Of a DNA stretch of 42,372 nt, positions 9,287-18,283 are shown one piece after another. Position 1 is the stretch's first letter. The number at the start of each line of letters is the position of its first letter. Made by a program: the position numbers and the translations under genes. The stretch is from Methyloceanibacter sp. (GTDB lineage Bacteria > Pseudomonadota > Alphaproteobacteria > Rhizobiales > Methyloligellaceae): NCBI GenBank assembly GCA_029287395.1, contig JARFRF010000037.1, positions 1-42,372 on the forward strand. Direction: 5' to 3'. Under the pieces are notes generated by a model, which saw only the letters and a list, made by a program, of their open reading frames with translations, made no database searches and had not been told where the DNA came from.

Positions 9287-10006
9287 ATGACAAATCAGGT
9301 TTTGCTCGCACGCTGGCTCACAGTGTTTCCGGAACTGGCAGAGCTTGAGCCGGAAACGAAAGAGACACTGTTCGAGGTTGCCCAATTCGAACGGCTCCGC
9401 CGAGGTGACACGGCCTACTACCAGGGTCAGCCTTGCCAGAACTATTTGATGTGCATCGAAGGGCAAACCCGGGTCTTCAAGACGTCAGAGTCTGGCCGTG
9501 AGATTATGCTGTACCAAGTCGGTGCGGGTGAGACTTGCGTCCTGACAACATCCTGCTTGATTGCCGGCAACCCCTTCCCCGCGGAGAGCAATGCGCAGGC
9601 CGACGCTTTGCTCGCAGCCATACCCGCCGACGTCTTTCACAGGCTCATGTCGTCGTCGCCGAAGTTCCGCAACTACGTTCTGACGAATTACGGGGACCTG
9701 TTGTCGAGCTTGATCATGCTTGTGGACGAAGTGGCCTTTGCAAGCCTGGACCTCCGACTGGCACGACGTCTTGTGTCAGAAACCGAAAACTCAAATGTGG
9801 TCGCCAAGACACACCAACAGTTGGCCTTAGATCTGGGAAGCGTGCGCGAGGTTATCAGCCGCTACATCTCAGAATGGGAGCGCTTGGGCTGGGTTCGTTC
9901 ATCGCGAGGCTCGATTGAGGTCTTGGACCGAGACGCGCTCGCAGCCTACGGCTCGGGCGAAGTCGCCCTTCCCCGCCCCGCGTTGAGATCAGGCTCTCAG
10001 GCATGA
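9287..10006 (+). CDS. Crp/Fnr-family transcriptional regulator
   Basis: A 239-residue regulator with an N-terminal cyclic-nucleotide-type beta-roll (about 15-120), a long dimerisation helix (about 125-160) and a C-terminal winged helix (THQQLALDLGSVREVISRYI at 175-194, with the recognition helix at about 185-197). Cysteines are at 50, 56, 84 and 90; the last two form CVLTTSC. The N-terminal cysteine cluster of Fnr is absent, so an Fnr-type oxygen-sensing 4Fe-4S cluster is unlikely; the cysteines could instead sense redox state, which is only inference. It stands 128 bp upstream of the exported YHS-like gene in the same direction and may regulate it. No clear Fnr or Crp box is visible in that gap. 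Confidence 0.9.
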   Translation: MTNQVLLARWLTVFPELAELEPETKETLFEVAQFERLRRGDTAYYQGQPCQNYLMCIEGQTRVFKTSESGREIMLYQVGAGETCVLTTSCLIAGNPFPAESNAQADALLAAIPADVFHRLMSSSPKFRNYVLTNYGDLLSSLIMLVDEVAFASLDLRLARRLVSETENSNVVAKTHQQLALDLGSVREVISRYISEWERLGWVRSSRGSIEVLDRDALAAYGSGEVALPRPALRSGSQA

Positions 10007-10134
10007 GCCCATACAGCGTAACTCAGGTCACAGACAACGCCCGTGAGGGCAAACTAGGAATGTAAACAGAGAGAATCTAACAATAATCAGCAAGACAAGC
10101 TGCCAACGAGAAGAACGCCCAAGGACCCACGACG

Positions 10135-11202
10135 ATGACAAACATGATATCGGAACAGCCGATCCGCCAGCTTACGGCGGCTGCACTGTTGACCGGCATG
10201 CTGGCGCTGACGCCCGCTTCCGCAGCACTCGCCATGGACGATCACGGAGGTGCCGGAGCCGAGTTCGACGAGAGTTGCGCAATGGGCATGGCAGACGGAC
10301 AGGTGGTAAAGACCGACTGTTCGGTGAGTTGGACAGCCGAAGACGGCAAGGTCTATTGCTTCTCAAGTGAGAACTCGAAATCCGCTTTTCTGAAAGACCC
10401 GAAGGCCAACCTCGCCCGTGCGAAGAAGTTCCTTGAGCAACAACAAGCCAAGGCTGCATCAGGCGAGAAGGTTTTCACGGAGGAGGATGTGAACGCCCGC
10501 GTTCAGGAGGTCATCGATGAACGCTCAGAAGGCGGTGCATTCGTGTTTCATGATCCTAAGCTCGCCGCCGACCTTCGACTGACATTCGATCAGATAAAGA
10601 TCGTTCGCGGAATGGAAGGCTATGGCTGGTTCGCCAATGTCATTTTCAACGATGTCGAAGAGCCAAAGAAACAGTACGCTATCGACTTCTGGTTCAAGCC
10701 CGACGGACAGCAGCTAACACTTCAAGATATTCGTGTTCAGAAGGGCCCAAAGCGTGACGGCGATGGGTACTTCATGATTACGCGTCTGCCTGTTGCGTGG
10801 TGGTGGTTGCCCGTGCAAGAGCATCCCGGCAGCATCGAGGGCGCGCGCGCTTGGCACGTGATGGCCGCTATTCACGACTACATCCTCCAAAACAAGGACG
10901 AGGACGGGAATATCACGGTCAAAGACGAGAAGACCGGAGAAGACCTCAAGCTGCAGTTCGTTGAGATGCATCGGCCGGTTCGGCGGCTCATGGGTGAAGG
11001 GAAGTATTTTGCGTGCACCGACTTTCGCAAACCCGGCAGCAAGGACGAGTACTACGATCTCGACTTCTGGGTCGACGAGAAGGACGGCAAGCTGAAAGTC
11101 GGCAATGTGAAAGTCCATAAGGTTCCCGTCCAAGAAGACGGCATCTGGACCCAGATTGATCGCTACACGTTCGAAGGCATGGATTTCGAAGAGACGCTAT
11201 AG
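10135..11202 (+). CDS. Exported protein: YHS-like Cys domain plus duplicated C-terminal domain
   Basis: 355 residues, function unknown. A signal peptide ends near residue 30-33 (ALTPASAALA). Residues 46-100 form a YHS-like domain with Cys48, Cys62 and Cys75 in CAMGMADG, TDCSV and DGKVYCF, followed by a charged helical region ending with LKDPKANLARAKKF. Residues 137-217 and 261-343 are two copies of one domain: DLRLTFDQIKIVRGMEG matches DLKLQFVEMHRPVRRLMGEG, and QYAIDFWFKPDG matches YYDLDFWVDEKDG. The second copy has an extra Cys294. YHS domains are small metal-associated modules, so metal binding in the periplasm is possible but not shown. It follows a Crp/Fnr regulator and precedes a small protein with the same Cys domain. 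Confidence 0.8.
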   Translation: MTNMISEQPIRQLTAAALLTGMLALTPASAALAMDDHGGAGAEFDESCAMGMADGQVVKTDCSVSWTAEDGKVYCFSSENSKSAFLKDPKANLARAKKFLEQQQAKAASGEKVFTEEDVNARVQEVIDERSEGGAFVFHDPKLAADLRLTFDQIKIVRGMEGYGWFANVIFNDVEEPKKQYAIDFWFKPDGQQLTLQDIRVQKGPKRDGDGYFMITRLPVAWWWLPVQEHPGSIEGARAWHVMAAIHDYILQNKDEDGNITVKDEKTGEDLKLQFVEMHRPVRRLMGEGKYFACTDFRKPGSKDEYYDLDFWVDEKDGKLKVGNVKVHKVPVQEDGIWTQIDRYTFEGMDFEETL

Positions 11203-11470
11203 TCAAGCGAGCCCACGCGACAGCACAAGTCACTTAAAGTTTCAGTCTCCCTTCATGGAGGCAGTGCCGTCTCACGACGGTTCCCAAAAAAGATCGCGCA
11301 GTCGCGATGGTCTCCGCCAGTACCGGTCAAACTCCCGGCGGTTTAGTCTCCTGGTATGTCGATTGTCCATTGACGCGGCGTCCTTTTCTAACGATTGAAT
11401 GGCAGGTCGTTGTCCAAATGGGCCGCGCACTCGAAAGTCACCTATCCAAAAGTCTTGGAGGAAAAATAGT

Positions 11471-11743
11471 ATGAAGAAGGTTGTTCTCGCAGCCGCAGTT
11501 ACCGGTGCAATGATCACTGCCCCTGTTACCGGTGCCCTCGCTGCTGGCGCTGCCGGTGAGTTTGGCAACAACTGCGCCTTTGGCCTGACTCAGGGCGTCA
11601 AGAAGTACACCGATTGCTCGGTCATGGAGAAAATTGACGGCAAGGTCTACTGCTTCAGCAAGCAGTCCGCCAAAGAGAAGTTCATGGAAGACGCGGAAGG
11701 CAACGTCAAAAAGGCCGCGAGCTTCTACAACGACAATCAGTAG
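11471..11743 (+). CDS. Small exported protein with YHS-like three-cysteine domain
   Basis: 90 residues. The ATG at 11471 is set by the strong ribosome site GGAGG at 11457-11461; an upstream in-frame start would place a charged segment before the signal peptide. The signal peptide is residues 1-25 (ends GALAAGA). The mature part is one YHS-like domain with Cys35, Cys49 and Cys61 in NNCAFGLTQG, YTDCSV and DGKVYCFSKQSAKEKF. This matches residues 46-100 of the protein encoded upstream, so the two are paralogous modules, one alone and one fused. The 268 bp before it contain a small hairpin (CCGTC-4 nt-GACGG, 11267-11280) and no convincing promoter. A strong terminator follows. Function unknown; periplasmic metal or redox binding is an inference. 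Confidence 0.85.
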   Translation: MKKVVLAAAVTGAMITAPVTGALAAGAAGEFGNNCAFGLTQGVKKYTDCSVMEKIDGKVYCFSKQSAKEKFMEDAEGNVKKAASFYNDNQ

Positions 11744-11783
11744 TCCTCGGAGCGCTTAGCGCGCTCGATAACACGAGCTTCAA

Positions 11784-11813
11784 GGCTCGCCCAATCCCGG
11801 GCGAGCCTTTTTT
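11784..11813 (+). terminator. Rho-independent terminator
   Basis: GGCTCGCCC (11784-11792) pairs perfectly with GGGCGAGCC (11799-11807) across a 6-nt loop and is followed at once by TTTTTT (11808-11813). It ends the transcript of the small YHS-like gene and separates it from the convergent amidase gene. Confidence 0.92.
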
Positions 11814-11850
11814 ATGTCTTTCGGAAAAGTGGCAGTCTGTTTCGCAGTAA

Positions 11851-12615
11851 CTAGGCAGCCGTACTCGCGCGGACCGAGAGCAGATTCTTCAACGTCTCGC
11901 ATGTCGACCTATCAGCCCGTCCGTCGACCCGCTCCGGCCGAAAATGGCGCTGGAAGGCCTCCACAACGATCTCGGTACCACGACCGTATGTCGAAGTGGC
12001 CTCGACGCCATATCCGAAGTCAACAAGGTCGCTCTGGAGTTCGGCCACGGCAGCGCTCTCGTCGCCGAGCCCTAGTCCCGCGTCGGCGCTTGCTGCAATC
12101 GGCTCGACCCAGAGGCCGATCCCGGCACGCGCAAGCCTTGCCCAATCGAAGCGTTCGCCGGGGTCGCGCTTGCGACCTGGCGCGATATCTGAGTGAGCCA
12201 ACACGCGTGCGGCAGGGATGACACGTCGTCCGAGAATATCTTTGCAGAGCGCCTCGACGGCCTGCATTTGCGCATTGGGAAACGGCGGATAGTCGAAGTC
12301 GTGGCCGGGATTGTGGATCTCGATGCCGATGGAAGCGGAGTTGAGATCGGTCTCACCAGCCCAATAGCTCTGTCCTGCGTGCCACGCTCGCTCCGACTCC
12401 GGCACCATCTGCGTGATCGTCCCATCTTCGTCGATAAGATAGTGCGCGGAGACCTTGGATTCTTCTGATGTGAGCCAGTCGCGAGCACCAACACACGTCT
12501 CCATCCCGGTGTAATGGACGATCAGCATGTCCGGCTCTCTTGCGTCCCGCCTTTGATCGAAACTAGGAGATGGGACCCAATGCGTGGCGAGCTTACTATC
12601 CGGTGCAGCTGTCAT
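11851..12615 (-). CDS. N-acetylmuramoyl-L-alanine amidase (AmpD/AmiD type) with peptidoglycan-binding domain
   Basis: Zinc amidase that cuts the MurNAc-L-Ala bond. The Amidase_2 domain covers residues 12-160: zinc ligands are His34 (IVHYTGM), His141 (AHSDIAPGRKRD) and Asp151 (DPGERFDW), and Glu99 in GIEIHNPG is in the position of the catalytic glutamate. Residues 185-248 form a PG_binding_1-like domain (AVAELQSDLVDFGY, then TEIVVEAFQRHFRP). No signal peptide is visible, which favours a cytoplasmic role in recycling anhydromuropeptides, though AmiD of E. coli is a lipoprotein with the same architecture. The gene is convergent with the YHS-like gene. Confidence 0.93.
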   Translation of the reverse strand: MTAAPDSKLATHWVPSPSFDQRRDAREPDMLIVHYTGMETCVGARDWLTSEESKVSAHYLIDEDGTITQMVPESERAWHAGQSYWAGETDLNSASIGIEIHNPGHDFDYPPFPNAQMQAVEALCKDILGRRVIPAARVLAHSDIAPGRKRDPGERFDWARLARAGIGLWVEPIAASADAGLGLGDESAAVAELQSDLVDFGYGVEATSTYGRGTEIVVEAFQRHFRPERVDGRADRSTCETLKNLLSVRASTAA

Positions 12616-12723
12616 GCGACCTTATCCAACTTGCGACGCGCCCTTGGCGGGCGCCTCGAGGCGACGCAGGTTCAAACGGCAAATCCAATGAGCTGACGCA
12701 GAAAAACGACGAAAGGCGCGGAC

Positions 12724-13449
12724 TTAGAGCCCACGCTCCTTTGCAACCTGCTGATAGGCATCGTTTATTGCCGCGACCTTGTCGGTGGCAATCGCAATGA
12801 ACTCTTCCGGCACACCACGGGCGATTAGCTTGTCGGGGTGATTGTCCGCGATCAGCTTGCGGTACTGGGCCTTCAGATCATCATTGGAGATGGTCGGCTG
12901 TACCTCGAGCACCTCGTAAGGATTACGCTTTGAGGCAATAACGTGCCTGGCTTTGATGTAGCCGAACTCCGTGTCGGTAAAGCCGAAACGCTTGGCGACC
13001 TGGTGAAGGAACTCTTCTTCACTTGGATCAAACTCGTCGTCGGCTTTCGCAATGTGGAACAAGCCGTCGAGCACGTCCTCAAGTAGCTTCCGGTTGCCCT
13101 TGAACATCCCTGCGAGTTGGTCCGCATAAGCCTCGTAGCCGGAGACCTCTTGCTTGGCGAGGTTGAACACGCGCGCAACATTCTTCATTTCACCGTCGGG
13201 GACCTTGAAGACTTCCTTGAAGGCGTTGACTTCGTCCATCGTGACGACACCGTCGGCTTTGGCCATCTTGGCGCCGAGCGCAATAACACCCACGGTAAAG
13301 GCAACCTGATCTTCGCCGTCGCCAGCGCCGCCCTCTTCGCCATCGCGGTCAATCACATAGTGTCCGGCAACACCGCCGACCAAAGCGCCAATCGGCCCTC
13401 CGACCGCCAGACCTGCCGCTGCACCCGCGAGCTTTCCCCAAACCGACAT
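12724..13449 (-). CDS. TerB-DnaJ protein, DjlA-like co-chaperone
   Basis: 241 residues with three parts: an N-terminal Gly/Ala-rich membrane segment (about 5-32, AGAAAGLAVGGPIGALVGG), a TerB-like helical domain (about 50-150, with repeated acidic motifs such as AKADGVVTMDE and AKADDEFDPSEEEF), and a C-terminal J domain (about 175-241) with the HPD motif in IADNHPDKL that stimulates the ATPase of DnaK. This order is that of DjlA, a membrane-anchored co-chaperone. Stress-response involvement is inferred from the family. It lies upstream of the amidase gene on the same strand, with 108 bp between them. Confidence 0.9.
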   Translation of the reverse strand: MSVWGKLAGAAAGLAVGGPIGALVGGVAGHYVIDRDGEEGGAGDGEDQVAFTVGVIALGAKMAKADGVVTMDEVNAFKEVFKVPDGEMKNVARVFNLAKQEVSGYEAYADQLAGMFKGNRKLLEDVLDGLFHIAKADDEFDPSEEEFLHQVAKRFGFTDTEFGYIKARHVIASKRNPYEVLEVQPTISNDDLKAQYRKLIADNHPDKLIARGVPEEFIAIATDKVAAINDAYQQVAKERGL

Positions 13450-13559
13450 TCTGATCCCCCTTGAGACTCTGGATCCTGTTGAACCATACGGTAAATTCGG
13501 TCCTACCGCATGGAATATTCATACCCGTAGCGCGCCGATGCCGCGCTCAGTGTGTCCTG

Positions 13560-13862
13560 CTATCCCTTAAGATTGGCCAGAATCGACATCTTCGGCTCAT
13601 CAACCTCTAGACCAGCTCCGAGGCGCCGCTCGACATGCCACGACCTGACAAACGTCCAGACGGCGAACCACAGTGCCAAAAGCGCATTTGCGCCGCTCGC
13701 CACCCAGACAAATGTCGATCCTAGTTCGAAAAGGTTGGCTGCCGCCAGAATGAGGGCTTGGAGGATGATCGCAGACCCCCCAGCCATCACGATGGCGGCG
13801 CAGCTGGAAACGATAAAAATCGACAGCAGATTTCCGCCCTTTTTCGTATCTTTGGTGCTCAT
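13560..13862 (-). CDS. Small two-helix membrane protein, unknown function
   Basis: 100 residues from the ATG at 13862; a TTG at 13874 would add four residues but leaves no room for a ribosome site. Two hydrophobic helices are clear: about residues 13-38 (SIFIVSSCAAIVMAGGSAII) and 50-70 (STFVWVASGANALLALWFAV). The C-terminus (RSWHVERRLGAGLEVDEPKM) is soluble. I do not recognise a family. It is upstream of the TerB-DnaJ gene on the same strand, with about 110 bp between them, so it is not clearly in an operon. Confidence 0.65.
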   Translation of the reverse strand: MSTKDTKKGGNLLSIFIVSSCAAIVMAGGSAIILQALILAAANLFELGSTFVWVASGANALLALWFAVWTFVRSWHVERRLGAGLEVDEPKMSILANLKG

Positions 13863-14020
13863 CAGCTCGTTCAAACCTAAGGGAAGCTATTCCGGGCACT
13901 GTTCCTTACCGGGGTGATCCCAGAGTTACAAGGGCTTCGAGCGCCCCGCCTGCCTGATCATGCATGACAAGGCTGCTTCAGGATTGTATCCACGGCAACC
14001 AAGTGGCGAAAGGAGCGAAG

Positions 14021-14551
14021 ATGGCGGTCTATGAGCTCGATGGACAGGCACCCGAATTTCCGGAGGACGGGCTTTTTTGGGTCGCCGAAACGGCCATTGT
14101 CACGGGCAAGGTGCGGCTGAAATCCGAGGCGAGTGTTTGGTATGGCTCAGTTCTGCGCGGTGACAATGAGTGGATCGAGGTCGGCACGCGCTCGCAGGTT
14201 CAGGACAACTCCACCCTCCATACGGATCCCGGCCTTCCGCTGACTATCGGACAAGACTGTGTCATCGGGCACAATGTGGTCCTTCACGGCTGTTCGATCG
14301 GCGACAACTCGCTGGTCGGCATGGGCGCGATTGTCCTCAACGGCGCCAAAATCGGGTCCAACTGTCTCGTGGGCGCCGGGGCCCTCATCACCGAAGGCAA
14401 GGAATTCCCCGACAATTCCATGATCATCGGATCGCCCGCCAAGGCCGTGCGTGAGGTGGATGACAAGACGCGCGCCATGATCGCGCGGGGAGCGGACGTC
14501 TATGTCCGCCGCTGGAAGCAATATTCGGCCGGATTGAAGCGGATCTCGTGA
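14021..14551 (+). CDS. Gamma-carbonic anhydrase-like hexapeptide repeat protein
   Basis: 176 residues forming a left-handed beta-helix trimer of the gamma-carbonic anhydrase/PaaY/YrdA type. The ATG at 14021 follows AGGAG at 14011-14015 and begins [17 protein letters not shown], the normal family N-terminus; an upstream ATG at 13964 has no ribosome site. The metal-binding histidines are present: one in NSTLHTDPG and two in [10 protein letters not shown], and hexapeptide repeats run through [19 protein letters not shown]. Family members bind zinc or iron, but many lack proven anhydrase activity. It ends 19 bp before the 5-oxoprolinase gene, so the two are probably co-transcribed. Confidence 0.93.
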   Translation: MAVYELDGQAPEFPEDGLFWVAETAIVTGKVRLKSEASVWYGSVLRGDNEWIEVGTRSQVQDNSTLHTDPGLPLTIGQDCVIGHNVVLHGCSIGDNSLVGMGAIVLNGAKIGSNCLVGAGALITEGKEFPDNSMIIGSPAKAVREVDDKTRAMIARGADVYVRRWKQYSAGLKRIS

Positions 14552-14570
14552 CAGACAGCAAACTCGCAGC

Positions 14571-17500
14571 ATGAACGGCAAGTGGCAGTTCTTCATCGAC
14601 CGCGGCGGCACGTTCACGGACATCGTCGGGCGCAAGCCTGATGGCACGCTTGTAACCACAAAATTGCTCTCGGAGAATCCAGAGTCCTACGAGGATGCCG
14701 CTATCGCTGGGATCGCCGATCTCGTGGGCGTGCCCCGGGATGTGCCCCTACCGTCTCAGCAAGTGGAGACCGTGCGCATGGGGACGACGGTGGCTACGAA
14801 CGCGCTTCTTGAGCGCAAGGGCGATCGCGTTCTCCTCATTGTCAGCGACGGTTTTCGTGATGCTCTGGAAATCGGCTATCAGGCGCGGCCAAAGATTTTT
14901 GCGCGGCACATCCTTAAGCCGTCAATGCTCTATGAGCGGGTTGTGGAGGTGCCAGAGCGCATCTGCGCCGACGGTTCGGTCGAGCTACCGCTGGATCGTG
15001 AAGCACTGCGTGAGGTTCTTGAGGACGCCCATCAAGAGGGAATCGACGCCGTCGCGATTGTGTTCATGCACGCCTATGCATATCCGGACCACGAGCGCGA
15101 GGCGGCGGTCCTTGCGCACGAACTAGGTTTTCATCAAGTTTCCGTCAGCCACGAAGTCAGCCCGCTTGTGAAGTTTGTTGGCCGAGGCGATACGACGGTC
15201 GTGGATGCGTATCTGTCTCCGCTGCTCAGACGTTATGTGGACCGCGTCGCGACTGCACTCTCAACGGGTGGCGAGAAAACGTCTGCCAAAGATGGAACAA
15301 GGCTGCTGTTTATGCAGTCCTCTGGCGGGCTTACTTCGGCGCACCTCTTCCGTGGCAAGGACGCGATACTGTCCGGTCCGGCGGGTGGCGTGATTGGCGC
15401 GGTAGAGACCGCACGGGCAGCAGGCTTCCCCGATGTCATCGGTTTCGACATGGGAGGCACATCCACGGATGTGTGCCACTACAATGGTGCGTTGGAACGC
15501 ACATTCGAAAGTGTGGTGGCAGGTGCCCGCGTTCGCTCACCGATGATGCTTATTCACACGGTTGCCGCCGGCGGCGGATCGATCCTGCATCAAGACGAAT
15601 CCCGTTTCCGCGTGGGACCCGATTCGGCAGGTGCGGATCCTGGACCGTGCGCCTACCGCCGCGGCGGACCGCTCACCGTGACGGATGCGAACGTCATGAC
15701 AGGCAAGCTCCAGCCTGACCTGTTCCCGCACATTTTCGGCCCAGACCAAGACCAGCCCCTCGATCGGCGCGCTGTCGTAAAGGCGTTTCACGGGCTTGCG
15801 CGGCGACTGAATGATGCGCGCCAACCCGAAGAAATCGCAGAGGGCTTCATCAAGATTGCCGTTGCCAATATGGCCAATGCTATCAAGACGATCTCTGTGC
15901 AGCGCGGCTACGATCTCGCCGGATACGTCCTCAACTGTTTCGGCGGAGCTGGTGGGCAGCATGCCTGTCTCGTGGCGGACGCGCTGGCGATCGATAGTGT
16001 CTTGCTCCATCCGCTGTCGGGCGTTCTGTCTGCCTATGGCATGGGTCTGGCAAGTGTGCGGGCGACCCGCACCCATGCGGTTCTCGCGCTGCTCGACAAT
16101 GATGGCTTAGGCAAACTCGCCGAGATTTGTGCACCCTTAGAGCACGAAGCGCGTAGTGAACTCTCGTCGCAAGGCGTTCAAGCTGACGCCATCGCTAAAC
16201 AAGCGCATCTGCGCTACGAAGGCACCGATAGCTCGCTGCCGATACCCACGGCATCGCTGACTGAGATGCGCGAAAACTTCGAGGCCGCACACCAACAGCG
16301 TTTTGGGTTCATTAGTCCAGAAAAAGAAATCGAAATCGAAGCGGTGGAGGTCGAGGCTATTGGCGGCGGCGCGCCCACGACTGGAATGAATTCGCAAGGA
16401 TCTGTGGATCTGTATGAACCCGAGCCGGATACCCACGCTGATATGTTCACCCATGGCAGCTGGTACAACGTTCCTGTCTATCGCCGAGCCAATCTGATGT
16501 CTGGTGCTGCGCTCGACGGCCCCGCTCTGCTCATCGAGGATCATCAAACGGTTGTTGTCGAACCCGAGTGGCGTGCCTCAGTGACATCGAAGAACGATGT
16601 CCTCCTGACGCGAGCGCGCCGCAGGCGGGTGCACGAAAAGATCGGTGTCGAGGCCGACCCAGTTATGCTCGAAGTGTTCAACAGCCTCTTCGTCTCGATT
16701 GCCGAGCAGATGGGCTATGCGCTGCAAAACACGGCGCGCTCGGTCAACATAAAGGAGCGATTAGACTTCTCCTGCGCCATTTTCGATGCGAGCGGCGCGC
16801 TAATCGCAAACGCGCCTCATATCCCGGTTCATCTTGGTTCGATGGACAAAAGCGTTGAAACAATTGTACGGGAAGTCGGTTCCGAGCTTCGTCCCGGCGA
16901 TGTTTGGATGCTGAACGCGCCATACAACGGCGGAACACATCTCCCTGACATCACTGTCGTAACGCCGGTCTTCGATGAACGAGGCAAGAAGATTCTCTTC
17001 TTTGTTGCCGCGCGCGGCCACCATGCAGATGTGGGAGGCATCGCGCCTGGCTCGATGAGTCCAAATGCGGCAACGATCGAGGAAGAAGGCATCTATATCG
17101 ACCCGTTCCGACTTGTCAGCGGCGGGCGCTTTCAAGAAGACGCGGCGCGGCGCCTCTTCGCCGACGCACCCTATCCTGCACGGAACATCGAGCAGAATAT
17201 CGCCGACCTCAAAGCGCAGGTCGCAGCCAACGAGAAAGGTGTGGTCGAGTTACGCAAAATGGTGCGCCAATACGGGCTCCCCACCGTCGCAGCCTATATG
17301 GGACATGTGCAGGACAATGCAGCGGAGGCGGTGCGCAAAGTCATTGGAATCCTGCAAGACTCGCAATTCGCACTCGACACAGACCAAGGTAGCCGCATCG
17401 AAGTCGCTATCAGGATCGATCGCAAAAGGCATAGGGCAACGGTCGATTTTACTGGAACGAGCAAACAAACAGAAACAACGTTCAACGCTCCAGAGCCGAT

Positions 17501-18200
17501 CACACGGGCCTGCGTACTTTATGTGTTCCGTACCCTCGTCGACGAAGACATTCCATTGAACGCAGGCTGCCTGCGCCATATTGATATTGTCTTGCCGGAA
17601 GAATCTTTTCTCAAACCACGCTATCCGGCACCGGTTGCAGGCGGGAATGTCGAGACAAGCCAGACAATTGTGAATTGCCTTTATGGCGCCCTGGGCGTTC
17701 TTGGTTCGGCGCAAGGGACGATGAACAACCTCACATTCGGAAACGAAAGGGTTCAGTATTATGAGACGATCTGCTCGGGCGCCCCAGCGGGGCCAGGGTT
17801 TGACGGTGCCGCCGCGGTGCAAACTCATATGACGAACTCGCGGCTAACGGATCCAGAGGTCTTGGAGTTGCGCTATCCCGTGTTGCTGGAGCGTTTCGAA
17901 ATCGAACGAGGCTCGGGCGGCGCTGGCCGTTGGCGCGCAGGCGACGGTACGGTTCGTATGCTGAGATTCTTGGAAGAGATGGAATGTGCGGTTCTGTCAG
18001 GCTTTCGCATCAGGCAGCCTTTTGGGACAGATGGCGGCGCACCGGGTCGAATTGGGGAGAACTGGGTGCGCCGGCACACGGGAACTCTTGAGCAACTGCA
18101 TGGTTCCGATCAAACCACACTCGCAGATGGCGATACGTTGATTATCCGAACGCCGACCGGGGGCGGTTATGGTAAGCCATCCGCTGACGGCTCCTCATAG
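14571..18200 (+). CDS. 5-oxoprolinase (ATP-hydrolysing), fused HyuA-HyuB type
   Basis: 1209-residue cytoplasmic enzyme converting 5-oxo-L-proline to L-glutamate with ATP, closing the gamma-glutamyl/glutathione cycle. The HyuA-like ATPase half begins [19 protein letters not shown] and contains [32 protein letters not shown] and [16 protein letters not shown] (about residue 295). The HyuB half starts near residue 695 ([20 protein letters not shown]), with [10 protein letters not shown] and the C-terminal GGAPG and [10 protein letters not shown] motifs. Full-length fusion favours 5-oxoprolinase; N-methylhydantoinase and acetone carboxylase relatives are usually split. No good ribosome site precedes the ATG, in keeping with coupling to the upstream gene. 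Confidence 0.9.
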   Translation: MNGKWQFFIDRGGTFTDIVGRKPDGTLVTTKLLSENPESYEDAAIAGIADLVGVPRDVPLPSQQVETVRMGTTVATNALLERKGDRVLLIVSDGFRDALEIGYQARPKIFARHILKPSMLYERVVEVPERICADGSVELPLDREALREVLEDAHQEGIDAVAIVFMHAYAYPDHEREAAVLAHELGFHQVSVSHEVSPLVKFVGRGDTTVVDAYLSPLLRRYVDRVATALSTGGEKTSAKDGTRLLFMQSSGGLTSAHLFRGKDAILSGPAGGVIGAVETARAAGFPDVIGFDMGGTSTDVCHYNGALERTFESVVAGARVRSPMMLIHTVAAGGGSILHQDESRFRVGPDSAGADPGPCAYRRGGPLTVTDANVMTGKLQPDLFPHIFGPDQDQPLDRRAVVKAFHGLARRLNDARQPEEIAEGFIKIAVANMANAIKTISVQRGYDLAGYVLNCFGGAGGQHACLVADALAIDSVLLHPLSGVLSAYGMGLASVRATRTHAVLALLDNDGLGKLAEICAPLEHEARSELSSQGVQADAIAKQAHLRYEGTDSSLPIPTASLTEMRENFEAAHQQRFGFISPEKEIEIEAVEVEAIGGGAPTTGMNSQGSVDLYEPEPDTHADMFTHGSWYNVPVYRRANLMSGAALDGPALLIEDHQTVVVEPEWRASVTSKNDVLLTRARRRRVHEKIGVEADPVMLEVFNSLFVSIAEQMGYALQNTARSVNIKERLDFSCAIFDASGALIANAPHIPVHLGSMDKSVETIVREVGSELRPGDVWMLNAPYNGGTHLPDITVVTPVFDERGKKILFFVAARGHHADVGGIAPGSMSPNAATIEEEGIYIDPFRLVSGGRFQEDAARRLFADAPYPARNIEQNIADLKAQVAANEKGVVELRKMVRQYGLPTVAAYMGHVQDNAAEAVRKVIGILQDSQFALDTDQGSRIEVAIRIDRKRHRATVDFTGTSKQTETTFNAPEPITRACVLYVFRTLVDEDIPLNAGCLRHIDIVLPEESFLKPRYPAPVAGGNVETSQTIVNCLYGALGVLGSAQGTMNNLTFGNERVQYYETICSGAPAGPGFDGAAAVQTHMTNSRLTDPEVLELRYPVLLERFEIERGSGGAGRWRAGDGTVRMLRFLEEMECAVLSGFRIRQPFGTDGGAPGRIGENWVRRHTGTLEQLHGSDQTTLADGDTLIIRTPTGGGYGKPSADGSS

Positions 18201-18283
18201 ACACCTTGAAGTACAGCGCAACACTAGTGCGCGGAAGCCAGCAACAATTCGGCGAAGTATGGTCGCGCGAAGGGCAAAATTGA

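Noticed and set aside
9287-10006. Fnr-type 4Fe-4S oxygen sensor
   Set aside because: Cysteines are at 50, 56, 84 and 90; the N-terminal cluster of Fnr is missing.
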